Source: an uncultured Fretibacterium sp. (GTDB lineage: Bacteria > Synergistota > Synergistia > Synergistales > Aminobacteriaceae). Taken from it: 5,969 nt of DNA. This document shows positions 1-5,151 of the stretch, one piece after another (the stretch's first letter is position 1; each line of letters begins with the position of its first letter). Below the pieces are notes generated by a model. The model did no database searches and had not been told where the DNA came from. It saw only the letters and a program-made list of their open reading frames with translations. The position numbers were made by a program, and so were the translations under genes. The DNA lies in NCBI GenBank assembly GCA_937892105.1, contig CALAUZ010000019.1, positions 1 to 5,969 on the forward strand. Reading direction: 5' to 3'.

Positions 1-2
1 AT

Positions 3-581
3 GCACTGACCATGAATGGGCTTATAAATGCATGGAATGCGGATAAGATAGAGCCTCTTGTATCTCGAATATTGGAGAACGGAGAGTGGGTAACGATACA
101 GAAAGCAGAGAATTACCGTCAGAAGAAACGTCCTATGACTGAACTGCCATTAGAGCATGATACTGACACGACTGCGGAAGAATTGCCGGTTGTTACTGAC
201 GTTATCCCTGATGAACCGGAAGAAGAAACTGTTGCCGAAGTTGAAGAACCCAAGGCGGAAAGTGCCCCTGAAACAGTCCAAGAACAACCAGAACGTGAAA
301 AGTGTCATAGCTTAGAAGATATAGTTTCATACCGTCTGAGACATGGAGAAATGCCGCCAGAGTATGAAGAACTGGGAATGTATGACAAGCAGCTAGTAGC
401 GATGAGTTTGATGGAGCTGACGAGAGCAGAGTCTATAGCTCCGAAGAAAGCAGAACGCGCTTCGTTGCTTGAATGGAATGACGAGGACTTGCGGAAAGAG
501 GATGAGGATGAATATACGTTGCCCGATGATTGGCGTTACAGGACGGTGGATAGGGACGAAGACCACGAAATGGGGGTATAG
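3..581 (+). CDS. 3' part of an unrecognised acidic protein (5' end outside window)
   Basis: The frame is open to the left edge. The first ATG (12) has no ribosome-binding site before it, so this is probably the C-terminal part of a longer protein; from that ATG it would be 189 residues. I do not recognise the family. Numbered from that ATG, residues 1-40 look folded and basic (LVSRILENGEWVTIQKAENY). Residues 44-98 form a Glu/Pro/Val-rich, low-complexity linker that is probably disordered. Residues 100-150 look like a small helical domain (SLEDIVSYRLRHGEMPPEYE), and the tail is very acidic with many Asp and Glu. There are no membrane segments and no catalytic motif I can name. It ends 170 bases before the ATPase gene and is separated from it by a promoter, so it is probably not part of that operon. 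It could be an element-borne replication or processing protein, but nothing in the sequence decides this. Confidence 0.6.
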   Translation, partial: ALTMNGLINAWNADKIEPLVSRILENGEWVTIQKAENYRQKKRPMTELPLEHDTDTTAEELPVVTDVIPDEPEEETVAEVEEPKAESAPETVQEQPEREKCHSLEDIVSYRLRHGEMPPEYEELGMYDKQLVAMSLMELTRAESIAPKKAERASLLEWNDEDLRKEDEDEYTLPDDWRYRTVDRDEDHEMGV

Positions 582-610
582 CGTAAAATAGACAAAATCT
601 CCCAATCAAA

Positions 611-654
611 GCTATTTTTAGTATTATTTTAAGTGCTAAAATTGCTAAAAATTG
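611..654. repeat. AT-rich short repeats upstream of the ATPase operon promoter
   Basis: TGCTAAAA occurs twice in tandem, nine bases apart (634-641 and 643-650). ATTTTTAG (614-621) is the inverted complement of CTAAAAAT (645-652). The block ends about 15 bases before the -35 box at 669. It may act as an UP element, a regulator site or a weak hairpin ending the upstream gene. AT-rich sequence yields such repeats easily, so the functional call is weak. Confidence 0.3.
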
Positions 655-668
655 TTATAAGGAGAGAA

Positions 669-697
669 TTGACAGTTTAAAAGTGCAAAATTAGAAT
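669..697 (+). promoter_or_regulatory. Sigma-70 type promoter of the ATPase-HEPN operon
   Basis: TTGACA (669-674), a 17-base spacer, and TAGAAT (692-697) give a perfect -35 box, ideal spacing and a five-of-six -10 box. Transcription would start near 704, about 48 bases before the ATPase ATG. This gives the pair its own promoter, independent of the genes around it. Confidence 0.7.
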
Positions 698-751
698 ACA
701 GAACAAGTGAGAATAAAGAAGCGAAGAAAGAGGCAAGGGAGGGGTACAGAA

Positions 752-2026
752 ATGTTGTTGCAATACTCTTGCAAGAATTATCGCTCAATAAAGGACGAAG
801 TGAAGTTCTCCATGAGAAAGGCCTCAGGAGAGGTGCCACAAAATCGAGTTATAAAATTTCGCGATGTGGAATTGGAGAGTGTTTCGGCGATTTACGGTGC
901 GAATGGTTCAGGAAAGAGTAATTTCTTGTCTTCATTGGAGTTTATGAAATTTCTTGTGGAAAATAGCGTGAACTTCCAGCCTGGACAAAGAGTCGTAATA
1001 TTACCTCATAAACTGTCATCTCGAGAAGAACCAAGCGAGTTCAGCATACAGTTTATAGCAAGCGGAGTGAGGTATGCCTATGGCTTTTCTGTGCAAGATG
1101 GTCTGATAGACGAGGAATATTTGTATTACTTTCCGAACAGTCGTCAGACGAAAATATTTGAGCGCAAAGGGCTTAAAGTAACTGCTGGGAGCAAATACAA
1201 ACATTCGTTCGGAGTGAGCCTTGAAGTATTGCAGGAGAATCGTCTTTTTCTATCGTGTGCAGCAAATTACTCCCGCGTGGAAGAAACGAGAGAAGCGTAT
1301 ATATTTTTCCGCGAGTACTTGGTTATGTACAGGGTAAGTGTCGATGAGCCTAGTGTGAATAACTGGTACGAATACAGTGTATCACTTATGAGTGAGAAGC
1401 CGGAAGTGAAGGCTGAATTGCTGTATGTATTGAGTTTGCTGGGAACAGGAATAAAGGATGTACGTTCCGAGCGCAGAGTGTTCAGTGCGGAAGAGATAAG
1501 CCGAACAATTCCTGAGCCGTTTCGAGAACTTATATTAACACCAGAAGTGCGAGAAAGCGGGTTCGTGAATCTAAAAGCAAGGATGGTGTATCCGGAGTTT
1601 GAAACGGACTTGATAACGGAAGAAGGAACAGGGATACAAAAGCTGTTCCAGATGATCTGCCCATTACTTGACATATTGGAAAAAGGGAAAGTAATGTTGT
1701 GTGATGAGCTTGAGACGGGGCTTCATGAGGTGGTAGTTCAGCAAATAATAGAACTATTTTACACACTGAAGCCAGAGAGTGAAGCACAGCTGATATTCAC
1801 GACACATGATACAGGGCTTCTGAATAGCCGATTGTTCCGTCGAGGACAGATATGGTTCACGGAGATGAAGCCCGGACGTAGTACAGATTTGTACTCACTA
1901 GCGGAGATAAAGAATATCAGACAGGGAGAGAACTTAGAGCGAGGGTACATGCGCGGCAAATATGGAGCGATTCCAGTACTTAACCCAGAACTCTTGAAGA
2001 ATCCTAAAGAGGTAACTGGTAGCTGA
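752..2026 (+). CDS. AAA15/RloA-type ABC-like ATPase, putative phage-defence sensor
   Basis: A 424-residue cytoplasmic ATPase of the AAA15 (COG1106, RloA/AbiLi-like) class. It opens with a typical N-terminus (MLLQYSCKNYRSIKDEVKFS). Walker A is GANGSGKSN at 49-57. The long middle is the usual inserted lid or coiled region. A signature-like EEGTGIQKLF is at 290-299, Walker B is VMLCDELETGLH at 314-325 with Asp318 and Glu319, the switch histidine is in FTTHD at 349-353, and the tail (QIWFTEM, then KYGAIP) is typical of the class. The ATG at 752 is preferred over an in-frame GTG at 707 because GGGAGGGG (737-744) lies seven bases before it. The gene appears complete. Its stop overlaps the ATG of the HEPN gene by one base (TGATG), so the two are translationally coupled. 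Family knowledge: such ATPases commonly sense infection and license a neighbouring nuclease, as in the AriA/AriB and AbiL pairs. What triggers this one is unknown. Confidence 0.88.
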   Translation: MLLQYSCKNYRSIKDEVKFSMRKASGEVPQNRVIKFRDVELESVSAIYGANGSGKSNFLSSLEFMKFLVENSVNFQPGQRVVILPHKLSSREEPSEFSIQFIASGVRYAYGFSVQDGLIDEEYLYYFPNSRQTKIFERKGLKVTAGSKYKHSFGVSLEVLQENRLFLSCAANYSRVEETREAYIFFREYLVMYRVSVDEPSVNNWYEYSVSLMSEKPEVKAELLYVLSLLGTGIKDVRSERRVFSAEEISRTIPEPFRELILTPEVRESGFVNLKARMVYPEFETDLITEEGTGIQKLFQMICPLLDILEKGKVMLCDELETGLHEVVVQQIIELFYTLKPESEAQLIFTTHDTGLLNSRLFRRGQIWFTEMKPGRSTDLYSLAEIKNIRQGENLERGYMRGKYGAIPVLNPELLKNPKEVTGS

Positions 2027-2817
2027 TGAGAAAGATAGTCCTTGAAGAAAGGCCAGTGAACACACGAGGTTTTGATGATGTAAAGTTGTTCACCTTAAAG
2101 GAAATAGAAAGTCATTTCAGCGAAACATTGTTGCAAGTATTAGGACATATGAGGCTTGCTGAAATGCTAAAGGATCAAGGACTGGTAGAGGAGAGTGAAA
2201 ACATTTTACGTTCGCAGATAGTATTGATAGAAGGTGCGTATGACTATTACCTTCATGAATTGTTGCGTCTAGGTATAGTTAAATTGTTTGCTGGAGAATG
2301 GAAAGCAGAAAAGAAGAAGTACTATGAACTTCAAATACCGATGAAATTTCTTGAGATTGCCCTAGAAGACGAAGGTAGCTCTAACTGGTTAAAAGAGTGG
2401 ATAACGGAGAAATATTCTCATGTAACGCTTATGGATTATCCGCAGTTGAAGGAAGTGTGCGAAATTCTTGGTATAAGCATGAAAGATGTTGCAGAATTGG
2501 CATTTTACCGTGTAGCTTCGCAAGATAAACCAGAGCATGAGCTAGAGAAGGAAATACGTGAGACATATAGCCGACGAAATCAGATAGCGCACCAGTCAGA
2601 TCGAAAGATGGGAACAGCAGAGCGCGAAAGTATAAGCTGTGAGTATGTAGAAGGCAGGATAAAGTGCGTAAGAAAGATAGTATTGGCTTTAAGTGAGGTT
2701 GCGAGACGGAAATCAGGACATGATGAGCGTTCAAAAAAGGTAGGGAGCTGGATGAGGAAATTGCAACGCAAACTAATAGACGTGCTAAGGTTGCGTATAG
2801 TGAAACTAGTTACATAA
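2026..2817 (+). CDS. HEPN-domain protein, putative RNase effector of the ATPase pair
   Basis: A 263-residue, mostly helical cytoplasmic protein. The HEPN RNase signature R-x4-6-H is seen as RRNQIAHQSD at 183-192 (Arg184, four residues, His189), near the end of a long helical domain. An earlier helix (EGAYDYYLHELLRLG, 69-83) matches the first helix of RiboL-PSP or MAE_28990-type HEPN domains as I remember them. The last 30 residues are strongly basic (Lys/Arg-rich from about 237), which could bind nucleic acid. Its ATG overlaps the ATPase stop by one base. An AAGAGGT at 2007-2013 sits 12 bases upstream, a poor distance, so coupling to ATPase translation is likely. HEPN proteins of this type are usually metal-independent RNases that cleave tRNA, mRNA or other RNA in abortive infection or toxin-antitoxin settings. 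The RNase call rests on the motif and the neighbour; the RNA target cannot be read from the sequence. Confidence 0.75.
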   Translation: MRKIVLEERPVNTRGFDDVKLFTLKEIESHFSETLLQVLGHMRLAEMLKDQGLVEESENILRSQIVLIEGAYDYYLHELLRLGIVKLFAGEWKAEKKKYYELQIPMKFLEIALEDEGSSNWLKEWITEKYSHVTLMDYPQLKEVCEILGISMKDVAELAFYRVASQDKPEHELEKEIRETYSRRNQIAHQSDRKMGTAERESISCEYVEGRIKCVRKIVLALSEVARRKSGHDERSKKVGSWMRKLQRKLIDVLRLRIVKLVT

Positions 2818-2920
2818 CATGGATAATAGCGTTGTCCATGCTGTCAAGTGTAGCATAAAAATAGTTTGGTAAAATGACAGCACCCCAGTAATATTTTCCG
2901 TCTTCACGAATTTTCTTCAT
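2810..2920 (-). CDS. Possible 36-residue ORF after the 122-residue gene, maybe a truncated partner
   Basis: A short frame starting MKKIREDGKYYWGAVILPNY and ending DSMDNAIIHVM. Its ATG lies inside the last codons of the 122-residue gene, with a 17-base overlap exactly like two other junctions in this run, which is the main argument that it is real. The composition (aromatic, mixed hydrophobic and charged) looks protein-like rather than random. Against it: it is very short, no Shine-Dalgarno sequence is visible before it, and its stop overlaps the 3' end of the convergent HEPN gene by eight bases. It may be the start of a partner protein cut off at the boundary of the accessory region. I do not recognise a family. 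Confidence 0.35.
   Translation of the reverse strand: MKKIREDGKYYWGAVILPNYFYATLDSMDNAIIHVM
2818..2840. terminator. Hairpin between convergent genes, possible terminator
   Basis: CATGGATAA (2818-2826) pairs with TTGTCCATG (2832-2840) as a nine-base stem with one T-G wobble and a five-base loop (TAGCG). It begins directly after the HEPN stop codon. No T-run follows on either strand, so this is not a textbook intrinsic terminator. It also lies inside the possible 36-codon ORF on the other strand. Confidence 0.35.
2839..2882. repeat. Eight-base perfect inverted repeat in the convergent junction
   Basis: TGCTGTCA (2839-2846) and TGACAGCA (2875-2882) are perfect inverted copies separated by 28 AT-rich bases. 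The left arm overlaps the end of the hairpin at 2818-2840. It could be a second RNA stem, a protein site or a trace of a recombination boundary. Nothing decides between these. Confidence 0.3.
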
Positions 2921-3272
2921 CCAGAGAAGTAGCCGCGAGCAGGTACTTTTTGTACTCGTCCTGCCAGTAAGACGAGCTTGGAGGATTTTCACGTGTCCGA
3001 GTTTTTGCCTCCTCAATACGCCTCTGGACAGCGCGGACTTCGCTCATGTTGCCGTCATTAATGGCATCGTCAAGCATGATGTCCGCCAAATCCGGGACAA
3101 GCATGAGATGTCGAATCATGGCCTCATCATGGGAAATTTCCCCATTGTGTTCAGCCTCGACAATTTCGCAGATACGGGCGACTTTTGCGTTGCTTGCCGC
3201 AATTTCATCGGGAGTCCAGTGCTGAAGTTTGAACTCGTCATCCCAAAGTCTATAACCGTCTTTGAATGCCAT
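2904..3272 (-). CDS. Acidic 122-residue protein of unknown function
   Basis: A real gene by its signals: ATG at 3272 with AAGGAG (3288-3283) ten bases upstream. I do not recognise the family. The N-terminus is MAFKDGYRLWDDEFKLQHWT. A helical stretch (PDEIAASNAKVARICEIVEA, 21-40) follows, then a second (ISHDEAMIRHLMLVPDLADI, 46-65), a charged helix with Arg/Glu (77-93) and a C-terminal tail with aromatics. There is no signal peptide or membrane segment, and no clear helix-turn-helix. Size, acidity and position as the first gene of a 17-base-overlapped pair resemble an antitoxin, but that is inference. Its ribosome-binding site overlaps the stop of the broken upstream gene (TAA at 3289-3287), so normal expression may have relied on translation of that gene. 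Confidence 0.65.
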   Translation of the reverse strand: MAFKDGYRLWDDEFKLQHWTPDEIAASNAKVARICEIVEAEHNGEISHDEAMIRHLMLVPDLADIMLDDAINDGNMSEVRAVQRRIEEAKTRTRENPPSSSYWQDEYKKYLLAATSLDEENS

Positions 3273-3286
3273 TATTTAGTGTCTCC

Positions 3287-3591
3287 TTACTTACTGACAA
3301 CGACGGCAGAAGCGGCTAAATGCTTTCTCTGCCCGGCTGTAAGTAGTACATGTTCAGCGTCTCCGTGAATCTCGCTGTGGTATATGTTCGTGCGGGAAGG
3401 AGCGTAGACAACCAGAGCCTCGACCTGCCTGCAATCCTGAACTGTAACAGTGATAATGCTCCCCTTACGGAACAGCCCCCTCGCCTGCAGAGAAAAGCGG
3501 CGGAAGAGACCAGCCCGTTGCGCTTCCAGAATATGGAGTTAGGGAAAACGGCGCGGTAAAGTTTTTCGTCCTGCTCAAAGTGTGTATCCAT
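3287..3591 (-). pseudogene. Broken 'LYRAV...YHSEIHG' family gene, internal deletion with frame change
   Basis: The gene starts at ATG 3591 (GAGGA about seven bases upstream), overlapping the NWDGYGA gene stop by 17 bases. The first frame reads LYRAVFPNSIFW at 11-22, VSSAAF at 28-33 and GCSV at 39-42, then turns into low-quality Arg/Leu/Ser-rich sequence up to a stop at 3316. In the neighbouring frame the protein resumes near 3465 with KGSIITVTVQDCRQV, then VVYAPSRTNIYHSEIHG, and a natural end at TAA 3287-3289. As I remember the family, intact members have a conserved SVDR block and about 20 further residues between these parts, so a piece seems to be missing near 3460-3470 and the frame is lost. 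Left unrepaired it would make a 91-residue product with a scrambled second half. The biochemical function of the family is not known to me. A sequencing error alone would not explain the missing block. Confidence 0.65.
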
Positions 3592-3898
3592 AGAAGTCCT
3601 CGACGAGAGCATTAAGTGCTTCAGGATTATCCAGAGAGCGGAAGTATTCTTCGTTGTCGCCGATGCACCTGAAGACCTCGCAAGCACCTTCCCCTGTGAA
3701 CTGGAACTCTAGATAGTCGCCGTTGTCCTTTTCGTACTCAATCTGTACAGTGCCTGCGGCGGTGGAAAAAATTTCCGGCTGAATATGCAGGGTGTGAATT
3801 AAGTGTTGCGCCCTGCTGAGTGTGTTATATGGTATGGGATCAGCCCCGTAGCCGTCCCAGTTGTCATTGAGCATGGCGATCTGTCGTAGTTTCGCCAA
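3575..3898 (-). CDS. 'NWDGYGA' family protein, start codon uncertain
   Basis: Carries the hallmark LNDNWDGYGADPI (residues 10-22 of the TTG version), followed by a helix (LSRAQHLIHTLHI), a beta-rich part (AAGTVQIEYEKDNGDYLEFQ, 49-68) and a helical C-terminus. This is a known small family of uncharacterised proteins, often found next to an LYRAV/YHSEIHG protein as here; I recall the pairing but not a function. The only common start codon is TTG at 3898, with no ribosome-binding site. The frame stays open upstream, and the extra sequence (ISEIAYRNTHETLIQNDNLA) looks like a natural N-terminal helix. It begins at an ATA (3952-3950) placed eight bases after a strong AGGGGAGG (3968-3961). The original start was therefore probably an ATG there, giving 125 residues rather than 107. 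Expression may be low or lost. The stop overlaps the next gene by 17 bases. Confidence 0.65.
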   Translation of the reverse strand: MAKLRQIAMLNDNWDGYGADPIPYNTLSRAQHLIHTLHIQPEIFSTAAGTVQIEYEKDNGDYLEFQFTGEGACEVFRCIGDNEEYFRSLDNPEALNALVEDFYGYTL

Positions 3899-3956
3899 GT
3901 TGTCATTCTGGATGAGAGTCTCATGTGTGTTCCTGTAAGCTATTTCTGATATAGTA

Positions 3957-4232
3957 TTAGCCTCCCCTGTGCCTGTAAACTTTATCGCGCTTACCTATTT
4001 TGACGATAAGCACTAGCAGTTGCGCATCCTGTAACCTGCAAATAAGTCTGTATTTGCCGACTCTGTACTTCCAAAAGTCCGATAGGTTTCCCGTAAGTGA
4101 TTCACCACGCATTCTTGGGTCTGGCAGAGTCTCCAAGTCTTTGGCGTATTTGCGTATACGTTCTCTATCCTGCTTGTCAAGTTTTAGGAGCTGACTGTAA
4201 GCTTCAGCGGAAAAGTCAACCTTCCAGAGCAT
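3957..4232 (-). CDS. relE: RelE-family toxin (ribosome-dependent mRNA endonuclease)
   Basis: A 91-residue protein with the full RelE/StbE layout: N-terminal strand MLWKVDFSAEAYSQLLKL, a helical pair (KLDKQDRERIRKYAKDLETL, 17-36), PRMRGESLTGNLSDFWKYRV (39-58), then GKYRLICRLQDAQLLVLIVK and a C-terminal KRDKVYRHRGG. Arg62, Arg82 and Tyr86 occupy the places of the RNA-cleaving residues Arg61, Arg81 and Tyr87 of E. coli RelE, so it is probably active. RelE toxins cut mRNA in the ribosomal A site and are held off by RelB. The start at 4232 fits the family length; a longer frame to 4346 lies inside relB and has no family match. The ATG sits 17 bases inside the relB stop, so translation is coupled to the antitoxin. 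The end carries the AGGGGAGG that would serve the next gene. Confidence 0.9.
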   Translation of the reverse strand: MLWKVDFSAEAYSQLLKLDKQDRERIRKYAKDLETLPDPRMRGESLTGNLSDFWKYRVGKYRLICRLQDAQLLVLIVKIGKRDKVYRHRGG

Positions 4233-4440
4233 CAAGGTGTTCCTCAACTTCATGGAGCGAGAATGTCTGCATTTCGCCTCTGTCAATTTCAGCGCATATA
4301 CGGAGAGCATCATTGTAATCTTCCCAGTCATCAAGAGCCTCATCAAGCGTCTGCTGAATAAATGTTTCGGGGGGTTGTTTTGTGATGTTGCTCCAATTTC
4401 TGAGCCTAAAGTCGGTTTCGTGTGTAGTAGTAAAAATCAT
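4216..4440 (-). CDS. relB: RelB/StbD-like antitoxin
   Basis: A 74-residue acidic protein directly before relE. The N-terminal half (TDFRLRNWSNITKQPPETFI, 9-28) fits a ribbon-helix-helix DNA-binding fold with a TLDEALDDW helix after it. The C-terminal half (DALRICAEIDRGEMQTFSLH, 44-63, then EEHLDALEG) resembles the toxin-neutralising tail of RelB/DinJ-type antitoxins. The identification depends partly on the clear RelE behind it. ATG at 4440 has AAAGGAG (4454-4448) seven bases upstream. It lies only 46 bases downstream of the repressor gene on the same strand, so it is probably transcribed with it. It may also regulate itself: a TTCATGAA palindrome (4470-4477) lies just upstream, weak evidence for an operator. 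Confidence 0.8.
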   Translation of the reverse strand: MIFTTTHETDFRLRNWSNITKQPPETFIQQTLDEALDDWEDYNDALRICAEIDRGEMQTFSLHEVEEHLDALEG

Positions 4441-4486
4441 GGTACATCTCCTTTGTCTTGTCCAGCCTGTTCATGAAGTCAGCCCG

Positions 4487-4978
4487 TTAGGCTTTCACAC
4501 CTGCCATTGTTGACCCTAAAACAAAGGCACTCCGAGGTGTATTTTCACTCTGTAGAGCATTTTCATTGTGTTCTTTTTGTTGCGCTAATAATGCTTCTTG
4601 CAATGTTCTCAGCGCAGTATTGACTAGCCCTACAATAGCGTCTAAGTTTTTCCCCACTTGTGCGGCTATTTCAGCGTTATCAACGAGAGACCCCCAATAA
4701 GCCATGCTAGGCGTTGAGTCTTGTATTTCTGTCTTATCCTGATAGGCCGAGTTTTTGATGAATGATGAATGATTTTCAGTTTCCTTTTCCTCGCACAAAT
4801 ATGTGGTAGTTGTTTGTAGTGCTTCTGCTAGAGGTTGGAGTAATTTTATGTCTGGAGTGCTTTCATTTTTTTCCCATTTACGAATTGTATTGGAATGCAC
4901 GTTTACCATCTCTGCGAGTTTTTCTTGTGATAGATTTAGCTGTCTCCTACGTGCTTTTATTTTTCCCCCTAAATTCAT
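4487..4978 (-). CDS. Phage CI-like repressor, XRE family, no self-cleavage domain
   Basis: A 163-residue transcriptional repressor. The XRE helix-turn-helix covers about residues 5-60, with LSQEKLAEMVNVHSNTIRKW at 16-35. A Ser/Thr/Glu-rich linker (62-90) leads to a C-terminal helical region (MAYWGSLVDNAEIAAQVGKN, 92-111, then LVNTALRTLQEALLAQQKE), probably for oligomerisation. There is no S24/LexA-type Ser-Lys peptidase, unlike lambda CI. The start at 4978 is chosen over 5065 because AAAGGAGG (4993-4986) lies seven bases before it and the helix-turn-helix begins there. It is divergent from the Cro-like gene across 173 bases holding both promoters. It appears to head a long minus-strand transcript including relBE and the paired genes downstream. 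In a lysogen it would shut the plus-strand lytic promoter and control its own. Confidence 0.85.
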   Translation of the reverse strand: MNLGGKIKARRRQLNLSQEKLAEMVNVHSNTIRKWEKNESTPDIKLLQPLAEALQTTTTYLCEEKETENHSSFIKNSAYQDKTEIQDSTPSMAYWGSLVDNAEIAAQVGKNLDAIVGLVNTALRTLQEALLAQQKEHNENALQSENTPRSAFVLGSTMAGVKA

Positions 4979-5036
4979 AGATAGCCCTCCTTTCCAATTT
5001 TGGAGTAAATATACATTTTTGTGTTGCTTTTGACCA

Positions 5037-5065
5037 GATATAAAAATGTTGTAAAACCAAGTCAA
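5037..5065 (-). promoter_or_regulatory. Promoter of the repressor and cargo transcript
   Basis: On the minus strand, TTGACT (5065-5060), a 17-base spacer, and TATATC (5042-5037). The -35 box matches five of six and the -10 box four of six. Transcription would start near 5030, about 50 bases before the repressor ATG. The -35 box is embedded in the GTCAAAA element (5061-5067), so a bound regulator would interfere directly. Confidence 0.55.
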
Positions 5066-5081
5066 AAGTATTGCTTTTCTC

Positions 5082-5109
5082 TTTACAATCCAGAATGTTA
5101 TAGTAAAAT
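5082..5109 (+). promoter_or_regulatory. Promoter of the Cro-like gene (lytic direction)
   Basis: TTTACA (5082-5087), a 16-base spacer, and TAAAAT (5104-5109). Each box matches five of six. Transcription would start near 5116, inside the palindrome at 5112-5127, about 36 bases before the ATG. A TTGACA at 5132-5137 looks stronger but is too close to the start codon to serve this gene. Confidence 0.45.
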
Positions 5110-5151
5110 ATCAATATAAAAATATTGGTTTTTGACATTAAGAGGTGTTAA

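Larger units (their letters stand above)
5028..5136. promoter_or_regulatory. Candidate operators of the genetic switch
   Basis: TTTTGAC occurs three times: plus orientation at 5028-5034 and 5130-5136, and inverted as GTCAAAA at 5061-5067. An AAAACCAA (5053-5060) directly before the inverted copy is mirrored by TTGGTTTT (5125-5132). A perfect palindrome, CAATAT-AAAA-ATATTG, covers 5112-5127, at the expected start site of the Cro-side promoter. These repeats touch the -35 of one promoter and the start point of the other, as expected for operators shared by repressor and Cro. The region is AT-rich, so some matches could be chance. Confidence 0.4.

Noticed and set aside
3316..3687. 123-codon minus-strand frame taken as one intact gene
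   Set aside because: Its first 32 codons lie within the NWDGYGA gene and its second half is the wrong frame of the broken gene. The real start is 3591 and the real end 3287.
3957..4346. Longer 129-residue version of RelE
   Set aside because: The first 38 codons overlap relB and show no RelE similarity. The family begins at MLWKVDF (4232).
4481..4493. AGCC-N5-GGCT hairpin at the end of the repressor gene as terminator
   Set aside because: The stem is only four bases, and there is no T-run in the direction of the repressor transcript.
4979..5065. N-terminal extension of the repressor by 29 codons
   Set aside because: It covers the promoter and the ribosome-binding site of the 4978 start and has no family similarity.
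5132..5137. Perfect TTGACA just before the Cro-like gene
   Set aside because: A matching -10 box would fall inside the coding region, so it cannot drive this gene. It is better read as part of a TTTTGAC repeat.
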